Notes under the pieces: model-generated
Seen by the model: the letters and a program-made list of their open reading frames with translations, nothing else
Database searches by the model: none
Told to the model about the DNA's origin: nothing
Shown here: piece after piece, positions 9,153 through 20,007 of the stretch
How the letters are laid out: every line of letters begins with the position of its first letter
Position numbering within the stretch: the stretch's first letter is position 1
Assembly (NCBI RefSeq): GCF_002295065.1
Contig: NZ_NSGG01000011.1
Location: 1-64,000, forward strand
Origin: Mesorhizobium sp. WSM3859
GTDB lineage: Bacteria; Pseudomonadota; Alphaproteobacteria; Rhizobiales; Rhizobiaceae
Direction: 5' to 3'
Length of the DNA: 64,000 nucleotides
Made by a program: the position numbers and the translations under genes

Positions 9153-9811
9153 GGCTTCGGCCCGATCTCGGCCTCCGCCGGCGTCACCAGCGGCAGGTCC
9201 TGGCCGCTCTCGATCGTGTAAGCGCCCAGCACCTTCGCGGCCCGGCCCTCGAGCGTATCGCGCGGCAGCTTGGACAGCACCGTCTTGTCAGCATGGGCGT
9301 TGAAGGCCTTGCCGAACTGGGCGAAGTCGATCTGGTTGGTGAAGTCGTTGAACTGCACGAAATCCAGGCTGTCGCGCAGCGCGGTGCCGCGCATCGCCGG
9401 CCCGATCTGCACCCGCGCGTCCGCCTTGCCGTCGCCGTCGACGTCGACATCGACGGTTGCCGCGCGCGACTGTGTGTTGGCGGCGACGATCTTGCCTTCG
9501 ACGCGCACCGCGAAGGTCCATGACGAGTTCGCCTGCTTCTTCGGATTGCCGTATTTAGCGCCTGCGCCTGCGGGATCGGTCTGGGCCAGCGCATGGACTT
9601 CAGCGAACGGCCCCGCCTTCTGTTGCAGATAGGGAATGACTTTCGTGGCCCAGATCTCCTCGACTTTCTTGTCGGGACTGAAGGCCGAGCTGTTGGCGCT
9701 GTCGCCGCCCTGCGCCGACGGCGTCGGCAGGATCTTGCAGGCGCTGAGGCCGGGACCTGCCACCACGGCAAGGAGCAGCCCAAGGATCAGCCGGGTCAAC
9801 TTATTCGGCAT
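9149..9811 (-). CDS. DUF2291 family lipoprotein of sugar ABC operon
   Basis: A protein of about 220 residues with an N-terminal signal ending in the lipobox GLSAC, so the mature protein should be lipid-anchored at Cys. The body fits DUF2291 periplasmic lipoproteins, small proteins repeatedly found inside CUT2 sugar ABC operons whose role is unclear. They may hold or modulate the binding protein. It sits between binding protein and ATPase and overlaps the ATPase start by four bases. ATG 9811 is preferred because it places the lysine and hydrophobic stretch normally; an in-frame GTG at 9826 adds five residues. No convincing Shine-Dalgarno decides between them. Confidence 0.8.
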   Translation of the reverse strand: MPNKLTRLILGLLLAVVAGPGLSACKILPTPSAQGGDSANSSAFSPDKKVEEIWATKVIPYLQQKAGPFAEVHALAQTDPAGAGAKYGNPKKQANSSWTFAVRVEGKIVAANTQSRAATVDVDVDGDGKADARVQIGPAMRGTALRDSLDFVQFNDFTNQIDFAQFGKAFNAHADKTVLSKLPRDTLEGRAAKVLGAYTIESGQDLPLVTPAEAEIGPKP

Positions 9812-9892
9812 CGCGGTCAAAGGCACTCGGATGGTGAAATGGAGGCGAGGGACGAACGCGCGTTCGCCCCCCGCTGTTACAACCGCGCCGGC

Positions 9893-10834
9893 TCAATTCT
9901 TGAGCGCGAAGGTCTCCAGCTTGGGAGCATTGTCGGCGTTGATCAGCACGCAGTCCATCAGCTGCTTTTCCTTCTCAGGCGACTTTTTGTTCTTGATGAA
10001 TTCGCTGGCCTGCTCGACGGCCATCTGCGCCTGGGCGTAGGCCGGCTGCAGCACCGTCGCCTTGATGCCGCCCGACGTGATTGAGTCGCGCACGTCGTTG
10101 GAGCCGTCGAAGCCGACGACGATGACGTCCTTGCGGCCGGCGGCGGCCAGCGCCGCGTAGGCGCCCATTGCCATCGTGTCATTGCCCGAGATCACGCCCT
10201 TGATGTCGGGATTCGCCTGCAGGATCGACTCCATCTTGGAATAGGCTTCGGTCTGGCTCCAATTTGCCGACTGCTGAGCGACCTTCTTAAGATCCGGATA
10301 GTCGTCGATGACATCGTGATAGCCCTTGGAGCGGATGCCTGCATTGGTGTCGGACTCCTTCCCGACCAGCTCGACATAGTTGCCCTTCTCGCCCATCAGC
10401 GTGACGAATTCCTGCGCGCCGAGCTGGGCGCCCTGGTAGTTGTTAGAGACGATCTGCGCCACGGCGACTCCTGTGGCGTTGATCTCGCGGTCGATCATGA
10501 AGGAGGGGACGCCCGCGTCCTTGGCCTTCTGCACGGCGGCCACAGTGGCGTCGGCGCCGGCATTGTCGAGAATGATCGCCTTGGCGCCGCGCCCGATCGC
10601 GGTATCGATCAGTTCCGACTGTTTGTTGGCGTCGTCGTCATGCACCATCACCAGCGTGTCATAGCCGAGCTCCTTGGCCTTGGCTTCGGCGCCGACGGCT
10701 TCCGCCTTGAAGAACGGATTGTCGTGCGAAGGCGTGATGATGGCGATGAGGTCCGCCGCATAGGCCGGCATGGCGGTGCCAAGCGCCAGCACGCCGGCGA
10801 AGGCCGCAAGCGTCATTCTGCGAGTGAGTTTCAT
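9893..10834 (-). CDS. Periplasmic sugar-binding protein, RbsB-like
   Basis: A 313-residue type I periplasmic binding protein. A Sec signal peptide ends at AYA-ADL (about residue 27). The mature protein starts IAIITPSHDNPFF, the pentose/hexose-binding PBP1 pattern, and later has MIDREIN, VSNNYQGA and GNDTMAMGA, which line the sugar cleft in RbsB relatives. A strong Shine-Dalgarno (GGGAGGA) precedes ATG 10834. It is the first gene of the operon running through DUF2291, ATPase, permease, apdG and apnL, with an operator-like site 199 bases upstream. It should deliver apiose, or a sugar related to it, to the importer. The ligand is inferred. Confidence 0.88.
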   Translation of the reverse strand: MKLTRRMTLAAFAGVLALGTAMPAYAADLIAIITPSHDNPFFKAEAVGAEAKAKELGYDTLVMVHDDDANKQSELIDTAIGRGAKAIILDNAGADATVAAVQKAKDAGVPSFMIDREINATGVAVAQIVSNNYQGAQLGAQEFVTLMGEKGNYVELVGKESDTNAGIRSKGYHDVIDDYPDLKKVAQQSANWSQTEAYSKMESILQANPDIKGVISGNDTMAMGAYAALAAAGRKDVIVVGFDGSNDVRDSITSGGIKATVLQPAYAQAQMAVEQASEFIKNKKSPEKEKQLMDCVLINADNAPKLETFALKN

Positions 10835-11033
10835 GAAGTCCTCCCTTGAAAAACCGGCCTCGGACAGCCGAGCCGATGTCTGAATTCCTCAGGCGGTGGA
10901 GGTCGCGCCACCCGGATCTTGAAAAGCCTGCACAGCCTTTCATCCGAACCCGAGCCTCGCCGCTATTCCCCGCCTTCCTCCGCTTGTCCATCCCGGATCA
11001 CAGCAAATCCGAGCCGGAACAGCTAAAGCTAAC

Positions 11034-11052
11034 TGGTATGATGAGTCAACCA
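11034..11052 (+). promoter_or_regulatory. Putative operator of the apiose regulator, site 2
   Basis: TGGTATGATGAGTCAACCA is an imperfect inverted repeat (TGGT/ACCA ends) upstream of the binding-protein operon. It matches the sites at 2760, 12008 and 16737, and nearly equals site 3 in its first half. Confidence 0.55.
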
Positions 11053-11057
11053 CTAAT

Positions 11058-11076
11058 TCAGGTGATATGTACCTGA
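11058..11076. promoter_or_regulatory. Palindrome TCAGGT-N7-ACCTGA
   Basis: TCAGGTGATATGTACCTGA has perfect 6-base arms around a 7-base centre. It lies 5 bases from operator site 2, upstream of the binding-protein operon. A related half (TCAGGTACA) lies beside site 4 at 16729-16737. It could be a second regulator site or an extension of the first; I cannot tell. Confidence 0.35.
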
Positions 11077-11124
11077 TGACGGCACTTCCATCAGCATGCC
11101 TTCAAAAGCAAGCGGGTCGACGCC

Positions 11125-11952
11125 TCAGGTGATGCGCTGGATGCTGGCGGCAATCTCTTCCGGCTCGAAGACGCGCTTCCAATCGTCGCGCATAAGCACC
11201 GGCTTGCCGAATTCGATCGCCTTGTTGCAGGCGTCCGAGAACACGCCCTTGGTTTCGCCGAATATGACGGCGCCGAGCACGTTCATGTGGCCGAGCAGGA
11301 AGTCGAGCGCCGCCTGCCGGTCGACACCGCGCGCCACGACCTCGTCGAGAGCTTCCTTCATGACGACGAGCAGCGAGGCGCAGACCGTCTCGGAGAGCCC
11401 GGGCTCGAGTAGCGCCATCTGTTCGACGGTGACGCGGTGCGAGCGCATGACCGGTGCCCAGATGATCTGGGCGATCTTCTCGCCTTTTGCGTAGTCTTCC
11501 TCCGGTCCCTGCATCAGCGCGCTGACGAAATGCTGCTTGGCCTTGACGCCGCCGAAGAAGTCCTTCTTGGCCGCCATGTCCGTCTCGTCGTTGAAGATGG
11601 GCGGATGGCAGGGGTGCGTGACGAAGTAGGTGAGGTCGGGACGCTTGGGCAGATGGCCGGCAAACGGCGCCGCGGCGTCGAGCACGATGACCATCGTGCC
11701 GGGCGCCAGCTTGCTTTCGATGCCGGCCGCGACCTTGCCGATATGCGTGTCGGGAACCGCCAGGATAACCACTTCGGCGCCCTGCAGCGCTTCATCGACG
11801 CTCAGAGTGTCGATGCCGAGCCCTGTTTTCAGCCGCTCCTTGCCTGCCTCGCTGATCTCAACGTGGCGTATCGTGTAGGGCGACCCGCGAAAATTGGTCG
11901 ACAGACGGTAGCCCATTTTGCCACCGGCACCGAACAGCGCAATCGTTGTCAT
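11125..11952 (-). CDS. apnO: D-apionate oxidoisomerase
   Basis: A 275-residue NAD-dependent dehydrogenase with an N-terminal Rossmann motif (IALFGAGGKMG, residues 4-14), AVPDTHIGKVA at the edge of the cofactor site, and a C-terminal helical 6-phosphogluconate-dehydrogenase-like domain. It matches the ApnO type, which oxidises and rearranges D-apionate to 3-oxo-isoapionate, the substrate of the downstream kinase. AGGAG lies just ahead of ATG 11952. It is a monocistronic-looking gene between the two importer operons, with its own operator-like site 55 bases upstream (12008-12026). Together with apdG, apnL, oiaK and the RLP it completes the oxidative apiose route. Confidence 0.82.
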   Translation of the reverse strand: MTTIALFGAGGKMGYRLSTNFRGSPYTIRHVEISEAGKERLKTGLGIDTLSVDEALQGAEVVILAVPDTHIGKVAAGIESKLAPGTMVIVLDAAAPFAGHLPKRPDLTYFVTHPCHPPIFNDETDMAAKKDFFGGVKAKQHFVSALMQGPEEDYAKGEKIAQIIWAPVMRSHRVTVEQMALLEPGLSETVCASLLVVMKEALDEVVARGVDRQAALDFLLGHMNVLGAVIFGETKGVFSDACNKAIEFGKPVLMRDDWKRVFEPEEIAASIQRIT

Positions 11953-12007
11953 CTAACCTGCTCCTGATCTTCAGACGACGGTCCACGCCAATCGCCATCT
12001 TCTGTAC

Positions 12008-12026
12008 TGGTATGATCACTCTACCA
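12008..12026 (+). promoter_or_regulatory. Putative operator of the apiose regulator, site 3
   Basis: TGGTATGATCACTCTACCA has perfect 5-base arms (TGGTA/TACCA), the best palindrome of the four sites. It is 55 bases upstream of apnO, the same spacing as site 1 to the RLP gene. Confidence 0.6.
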
Positions 12027-12062
12027 CTATTTGGCAAGAGGGGATCGCTTGTCGTCCGTCAG

Positions 12063-13099
12063 TCATTTCGAATGGGCCGCCGTTGCGTTCGCTTCCGTTT
12101 TCGCTACCGAGTCCTTGTCGTCGTCCGCAAGATCCACAGACGCACGCCGAGCCAATGCCTGGCGTCCGGCTAGCGCGAGGACGAAGATCACGACGATGCC
12201 CTGCACGATGTCCTGCGCGCCCGGAGGCAGGCCGACGATCTGCATGGTGGTGACGATGAGGATGAGCAGGATGCTGGCAAAGAGTGTGCCGAGCGCCGTC
12301 GCGGAGCCGCCGAAGATCAGCGTCCCGCCAAGCACCACGGCGGCAATCGACTGCAACAGATAGGGCTGTCCCATTTCGAGGAAGGCGCCGCCGATATAGG
12401 CACCGAGCAGCAACCCGTCGAGCGAGGCCAGCACCGAGGAGATGACGAAGGCGGACGCGATCATCCGGCCGTTGCGGATGCCGGCGAGCCGCGCCGCGGC
12501 GCGGTTCTGGCCGACCGCCGACAGCAATTGTCCGAACACGGTATAGCGCAGCACGAAGGACGTCGCCGCGACGCCGATGATGACGATGACGGCCATGATC
12601 GGCACGCCGAAAATGCGGCCCGTCGCCAACTCCTTCAGCGCCGGGCTGACGGCAAAGCCCGGGATCGCCTTGTTCGAAAGAAGTGTCGCGGTCGCCAGCA
12701 CATAGCCGGTCGCCAACGTCGCGATGATGGCCGGAATGCCGAGGCCGACGACGAGCAGCGAATTGAGCGCCCCGACAGCGAGGCCGAGCAGGATGGCGGC
12801 GATCACGCCGATGGCGAGGTTCGCGTCCTGACCCTTGATAGTCAGCAACGCGACGAAGGCGTTGAGCGTGATCACCGAGGCGACCGACAGATCGATGTTG
12901 CCGCGTCCGGTCGTGACTACGAACATCTGGCCGATGCCGACGACCGTCAGGAAGGATGCCGACAGAATGACGCCGGACAGGCTGGAGAGGCTGAAGCGGC
13001 TGGTGACGACGGAGAGCACCAGCCACAAAAGCAGCACGCCGATCGCCGCCCAGATCCAGCGGTTGCGCTGCGCCCAGATGCTGAAGCCCGCGAGTGCGT

Positions 13100-13103
<4 letters not shown>
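12063..13103 (-). CDS. Sugar ABC transporter permease, second importer
   Basis: A 346-residue CUT2-type permease with about nine or ten membrane segments. Conserved TTGRGNIDLSVASVITL and VLGGTLIFGGSATALGT blocks match the ribose-type family. Its C-terminal tail (about 30 residues, Asp/Lys-rich) is cytoplasmic and longer than usual. ATG 13103 overlaps the stop of the fused ATPase-permease gene by four bases, so the two permeases are made together and probably form a heterodimer. Upstream extension of the frame reads antisense-like sequence and is not used. Confidence 0.88.
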
Positions 13104-15574
<2,471 letters not shown>

Positions 15575-15648
15575 TCGTCCTCCGATTCTGCGCGGGCGAA
15601 GATCGGGCGCGGCCGCGCGGGCGGCGCCCGGTCCCTTAGCTGGTTGCC

Positions 15649-16671
15649 TTACTTGCTGACCAGGTTCTGCTTGACCCAATCCAGCGAATAGCTTGGGCTG
15701 ATGATCTGGCCGCCGGGCAGCTTAGCGTATTCCTTGAGGTTGCTGGCATCGACCGTAGCAACCGGCATGATCATCAGCTTCGGCGCCTTGGCGCCCTTGA
15801 GCAGCGACAGCCCGAGCCAGAAGGCGGCGCCGCCGATGCCCGGCGTGGTGTTCATCGACACGGTCTGGTAGCCGTTCTTGGCATTCTCCTCGGCCCACCA
15901 TTTGACGAAATCGGTGCCGCCGCCGCCTTCGATGACCGGCATCTTGTCCTTGTAGTCGCCGCCATACTGGACGAAGGCCTGGGCGATGCCGACATCGTCG
16001 CTGCCGCCCTGGCCGAGCACGGCGTCGACATGAGGCAGCGAGGGCAGCACGTTGGCGATCGCCGATTGCGCGACCGATGCAGTCGCCTGGCCGTAGACAG
16101 TCGCGACCACTTTGATGTCGGGATATTTGGCCAGCACAGACTGCTGCGCGTTGAACATGTCGTTGTCGGGCGCCGAGCCCTTCACGCCGCGCACCTGAAT
16201 GACGTTGCCCTTGCCGCCGAGCATCTTGAACACGGCTTCCGCCTGGGCGGCCTTGTAGCCCTTGAAGTCGAAATTGAGCTGGTAGTTGCAGGGCGCCGAA
16301 GCGACCGAATCGAAGGAGATGACGATGATGCCAGCCTTGCACGCCTTCTCGATGACGCCGTTGACGGCAGTCTCCGAGGCGGCGTCGACGGCGAGCACAT
16401 CGACCTTCTTCAGGATCAGTTCGGCGATCTGGCTGTTCTGCTGCGCGACCGAGCCGTCGCCGTTCATGACGATATAGTCGGCGATCTGTCCGGCGGCCTT
16501 CGCTTCCTTGGCCGAAGCCTCGAAGGCTTCCACCATCTGATGGCGCCACGTATTGCCGTAATAGGCATTGGCGAGTGCGATGACCGGCGCGTCCGGCGAC
16601 GCCATCGCCGGCAACGTCGCAACACCCACCAGCGCGGCGCTGGCAAGCGCCGCCACGATTGAAAGTTTCAT
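15649..16671 (-). CDS. Periplasmic sugar-binding protein, second importer
   Basis: A 340-residue type I periplasmic binding protein with a signal peptide cut near AMA-SPD (about residue 24). The fold landmarks are VIALANAYYGNTWR at the mature start, IVISFDSVAS and GQGGSDDVGIAQAF. It belongs to the sugar-binding PBP1 group but is divergent from the protein at 9893-10834, so it likely binds a different ligand. Two Cys (about 112 and 122) may form a disulfide. It leads the operon with the fused ATPase-permease and permease, and an operator-like site lies 65 bases upstream. That suggests co-regulation with apiose catabolism. Confidence 0.87.
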   Translation of the reverse strand: MKLSIVAALASAALVGVATLPAMASPDAPVIALANAYYGNTWRHQMVEAFEASAKEAKAAGQIADYIVMNGDGSVAQQNSQIAELILKKVDVLAVDAASETAVNGVIEKACKAGIIVISFDSVASAPCNYQLNFDFKGYKAAQAEAVFKMLGGKGNVIQVRGVKGSAPDNDMFNAQQSVLAKYPDIKVVATVYGQATASVAQSAIANVLPSLPHVDAVLGQGGSDDVGIAQAFVQYGGDYKDKMPVIEGGGGTDFVKWWAEENAKNGYQTVSMNTTPGIGGAAFWLGLSLLKGAKAPKLMIMPVATVDASNLKEYAKLPGGQIISPSYSLDWVKQNLVSK

Positions 16672-17014
16672 TGTTGTCCTCCCAGAAAGATCATAGGACG
16701 CAGCGCGTTCGCTTAGGATGACGCTATGTCAGGTACACATTATACCAGTATACCAACTTTCGACAAGAGGCTTTTTGTTGTGATCCAGGCGGCACTGCCG
16801 ATGTACTGGCTTCTATGTGCTTGCGTCCACCGTGCCGGAATGGGGAGCACTCAGCGCGTTCCGCGCGTCTTTTCACTTATCTTGTCGATGTAGCAACTGC
16901 TAATCCAAGAGAAAGGCATCTGTGCAATCGCGGCAAACTATAGGTTCGCTCGGCTCCTTGGCATCGGTGCCGGCCCAGCTGGCGGTTTCGTCAGGAGCCG
17001 GTCGACTTCCGGAG
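16672..17014. other. Intergenic region, 343 bases
   Basis: This holds the promoter side of the second importer, including operator site 4 at 16737-16755, and then the 3' side of a decayed permease gene. AT-rich sequence around 16735-16790 probably contains the promoter. I see no RNA gene or intact ORF here. Confidence 0.5.
16737..16755 (-). promoter_or_regulatory. Putative operator of the apiose regulator, site 4
   Basis: Read on the minus strand this is TGGTATACTGGTATAATGT. It contains two direct TGGTATA units like the GGTATA repeats bound by NanR. It is 65 bases upstream of the second binding-protein gene and matches the sites at 2760, 11034 and 12008. Confidence 0.55.
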
Positions 17015-17752
17015 CTAGGCTGAGGAAACCTTCGACAACGTCCAGCGCTTGACAGCTATCACGATCAGCAGGATCGCGCCCCAGGCGGTAAGCGCCAGTT
17101 GAGGGCTCAGGCCCAAAATGTTGAATCCGCTGGCGACAACCTGCAGGATGAGAAGCGCCAGGAAGAGGCCGGCGATCCTGCCAAAACCGCCGTAAGGATC
17201 GATTCCTCCAAGGATCGCGGCGAGCACGGTGATCAACAGATAGGATTGCGCAATGTCGGCACCGGCTGAATTGAACCTGGCCATCATGATCACGGCCGCC
17301 AGCCAGCATAGCACGCTCGAAAGCAGATAGACCCAAATCAGAACGCGGTCCGTGTCCACACCCGAGTAGCGGGTCCCCTCGAGGTTGGAGCCAATCATGT
17401 GGATTCTTATCCCGAGCGGCGTGCGGGTCATCAGCACATGCACTGCCGCTGCAACCATCGCGAACAGGATGAAGGAAAAAGGGATGCCGAAAAATGTTTC
17501 GTTTGCGATTGAAATCAACGCCTCCGGAAAGCCGGAAAGGGTCCGTCCGCGCGTCAGGTAGATGCTGGTCCCGTGCAACAGTGTCATCGTGCCGAGAGTG
17601 ACAAGAATCGGGTGGACACCCACCGACGCGACCAGGAAGCCAGTGACCAAGCCGACGAGGCTGCAAAGGATCAGTCCGGCGCAAAGAGCCCCAGCAATCC
17701 AAAACGCCAAGCTTGCGCCCTGCAGTGGGCTCAGCTCTCCTGAAAATGGTCA
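17015..17752 (-). pseudogene. 5'-truncated sugar ABC permease remnant
   Basis: The readable product is about 231 residues and matches only the C-terminal two thirds of a CUT2 permease (VHPILVTLGTMTLLHG, then ILGGIDPYGGFGRIAG near the end). Family members are 320-350 residues and begin with two or three more membrane segments plus the GGIDLS-type motif, all absent here. The frame is open back to a TGA at 17750-17752, with homologous-looking residues up to there, so the 5' end was lost rather than misread. The only usable start is TTG 17710. No partner ATPase or binding protein is adjacent. It is probably the scar of a deletion joining the apiose locus to the next gene block. Confidence 0.65.
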
Positions 17753-17795
17753 TTGCAAGTGGCCAGGGGAGGCCAATCGTGATCGATTCGGTTCG

Positions 17796-18914
17796 TTAGG
17801 CCGTGCGGCTGAAGCGGTCCACTCTGAAATCGTCCAGCGGCGTTTCGCATCGGTCGGTCATGATGAGCTCGGCCATGGTGTCGCCGACGCCCGGACCGAG
17901 CTGGAAGCCGTGCCCGCAAAAACCGAAGGCATGGAACAGGCCTGGCGTCGTCGCCGAGCGTCCCATGACCGGCAGCATGTCCCGCACATAGCCCTCGCAG
18001 CCGGACCATGTGCGGATGACCGCGACCTTTGCGATCGCCGGCAACAGCCGCGCGACGGCGCGCAATTGCAACGGAAGGCGCGCAGGATCGGCGGCCGCGT
18101 GGCCGGGATCGAGGTCTACCGATACCCGTTCGGCCGCCCCGCCGAATACGATGTTGCCACGCTCGACCTGACGCAGATAGGCGCCATAGTCCTTGTCGCG
18201 CGTCCAGATGCCGACCACCGGCAGGATTCGGTGCGGCACCGGCTCGGTCACGCCCATCTGCGGGCCGCGGGCATCGAGCGGAACCGTTTCGCCGAATTGC
18301 GCCGCGACGCGCGCGCCCCAGGCGCCGGCGGTGTTGAGCAGGCATTCAGCGGCGAACGAGCCTTTCGAAGTTGTGACAATGAAACCCGAACCCGCGTGCT
18401 TGATCGTCTCGACATCGACATCCTCGACGATTTCCACGCCGAGCTTGCGGGCCGCCTCGGCAAAGGCCGGCGCGATCAGCCGCGGATTGCCGCTGCCGTC
18501 ATGCGGCGAGAACGACGCGGCGATCGCTTCAGGACCGAGGCCGGGAAAGCGGGACCGGATTTCGCGGGGGCCAAGTTCTTCCAACTCGAGCCCCCAGGGT
18601 CGTGCCGCTTGAGCATAGGCCCGCATGTCGGCAAGACTTCCCTCATCGAAGATCAGTCGGATGTGGCCGGTGGCGCGGAATTCGACGTCGCGGCCGAGCA
18701 TTTTTTCGACCTCGCCCCAGAGCTTGAGCGAGCGATGGGCAAGCGGCAGCTGGGACAAATGGCGGCCCGTGCGCCGGATGTTGCCGAACGAAGCGACGGT
18801 CGCACCTGCGCCGATCCGGTTCCGCTCAATCAGCGTCACGCGCGCGCCCCGCCGGGCGAGGAAATAGGCCGAAGCCGTCCCCATCAGGCCGCCGCCCAGC
18901 ACGATCACATCCAT
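17796..18914 (-). CDS. FAD-dependent oxidoreductase (D-amino acid oxidase family)
   Basis: A 372-residue DAO-family flavoenzyme. The FAD dinucleotide-binding motif VIVLGGGLMGTASAYFLARRG is at the extreme N-terminus, and GFCGHGFQLGPGVG near the C-terminus is the conserved FAD-contacting block. ATG 18914 is preceded by AAGGAA; a start at 18983 would add residues before the dinucleotide fold and overlap the LysR promoter. It is divergent from the LysR gene at 19013, with a T-N11-A box between them. Such enzymes oxidise amino acids or secondary amines; the substrate here is unknown. The neighbouring hydantoinase operon suggests a link to amide or amino-acid breakdown. Confidence 0.85.
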   Translation of the reverse strand: MDVIVLGGGLMGTASAYFLARRGARVTLIERNRIGAGATVASFGNIRRTGRHLSQLPLAHRSLKLWGEVEKMLGRDVEFRATGHIRLIFDEGSLADMRAYAQAARPWGLELEELGPREIRSRFPGLGPEAIAASFSPHDGSGNPRLIAPAFAEAARKLGVEIVEDVDVETIKHAGSGFIVTTSKGSFAAECLLNTAGAWGARVAAQFGETVPLDARGPQMGVTEPVPHRILPVVGIWTRDKDYGAYLRQVERGNIVFGGAAERVSVDLDPGHAAADPARLPLQLRAVARLLPAIAKVAVIRTWSGCEGYVRDMLPVMGRSATTPGLFHAFGFCGHGFQLGPGVGDTMAELIMTDRCETPLDDFRVDRFSRTA

Positions 18915-18976
18915 AGTCGTTCCTTGATCCTTGGATGCATCTTGTCGGCGCCGCGGCATTGCGTCAAAGATGGGTT

Positions 18977-18989
18977 TGGGCAAGACCCA
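18977..18989 (+). promoter_or_regulatory. LysR-type T-N11-A box, site 1
   Basis: TGGGCAAGACCCA has 4-base inverted arms around CAAGA. It lies 23 bases before the LysR start and upstream of the divergent oxidoreductase, the classical place for autoregulation. The centre GCAAGAC recurs in the box at 19914-19930. Confidence 0.55.
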
Positions 18990-19012
18990 TAAGCTTTACC
19001 TATGGAGTGGCA

Positions 19013-19918
19013 ATGCGGGCCCGGCAGCTCGAAGTGTTCATCGCCGTCATGCGCGCCGGCACCGTGACCGCCGCGGCGCGGATGCTGAACATCTCCCAGC
19101 CCGCGCTCAGCCAGATCCTGCTCCACACCGAGGACGAACTCGGCTTCACCCTGTTCGAGCGGGTTAAGGGCAGGCTGCGGCCGACGCCGGAGGCGCTCGA
19201 GCTCTTTGCCGATGCCGAGCGGCTGTCGGCGGGCCTCGACGGCCTGCGCCGCAAGACCACGGACCTGCGTCTCGGCCGGACCGGGCTGGTGCGCGTCGCG
19301 GCCTCGCCGCCGCCCGCCATGGCGATATTGCCGCGCGCCTTCACCGCATTCCGGGCGCAGCATCCCGGCATTTTGCTGCGTTCCCAGATGGCACCGATCG
19401 CGGCGATCATTGACATGCTGCGCGCTGGCGATGCCAGTCTCGGCGTGGCCCTTGACGACCGTTTGCCGCCCGATATCGAGGCTGAAGTGATCGGCAGCAT
19501 CGGCTTCGCCTGCCTGCTGCCTGCCAGGCATGCGTTAGCCAGGAAAACCGAGCTGACGCTGGCCGACCTCGTCGGCGAGGAGCTGATATCCTACCGCGGC
19601 AACACCCGTCCCGCTGACGAACTGGCCCACGCTGCCCGCACGCAAGGTGTGGCGCTCTCGCCGTCGCTGGAGATCGATGTCTCTATCTCCGCGGCCGGTT
19701 TCGTCGCGGCCGGCCTGGGCATCGGCCTGGTCGATGCGCTGCTGCCTTGGCATCGGTTCGCCGGGCTCACCGTCAGGCCGCTGGCTGCCGGGCCGGAGTT
19801 CCCCATCGCATTGCTCACGTCGCGCGCCCGGGCCCTTTCGCGGGCCGACGAGATGATGCGCGACGAAATCCGTACCGCCTGCTCCGATGTGCTTCGGGAG
19901 CATCGCGCTAAGGTATAA
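19013..19918 (+). CDS. LysR-family transcriptional regulator
   Basis: A 301-residue LysR protein. The N-terminal winged helix (residues 1-60) has the typical QLEVFIAVMRAGTVTAAAR and SQPALSQIL recognition helix. A periplasmic-binding-like effector domain follows from about 90, including GFVAAGLGIGLVD. GGAG five bases ahead fixes ATG 19013; the in-frame upstream ATG would overlap the divergent gene. It sits between an oxidoreductase (divergent) and the hydantoinase operon (same direction, 89 bases on), and both sides have a matching T-N11-A box, so it probably controls both. Confidence 0.9.
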   Translation: MRARQLEVFIAVMRAGTVTAAARMLNISQPALSQILLHTEDELGFTLFERVKGRLRPTPEALELFADAERLSAGLDGLRRKTTDLRLGRTGLVRVAASPPPAMAILPRAFTAFRAQHPGILLRSQMAPIAAIIDMLRAGDASLGVALDDRLPPDIEAEVIGSIGFACLLPARHALARKTELTLADLVGEELISYRGNTRPADELAHAARTQGVALSPSLEIDVSISAAGFVAAGLGIGLVDALLPWHRFAGLTVRPLAAGPEFPIALLTSRARALSRADEMMRDEIRTACSDVLREHRAKV

Positions 19919-19930
19919 GCAAGACTTATA
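19914..19930 (+). promoter_or_regulatory. LysR-type box, site 2, upstream of the hydantoinase operon
   Basis: TATAAGCAAGACTTATA is a palindrome with 6-base arms around CAAGA and includes T-AAGCAAGACTT-A (T-N11-A). It overlaps the LysR stop codon and lies about 78 bases before the hydantoinase A start. The central GCAAGAC equals that of site 1. Confidence 0.6.
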
Positions 19931-20007
19931 TTCTTGCCCCTCATCCATCTTGGACCCTGACTACACGCTCGTGCCAGCTTTGGTCGGCAGACAGGAAGGG
20001 ACGCATT

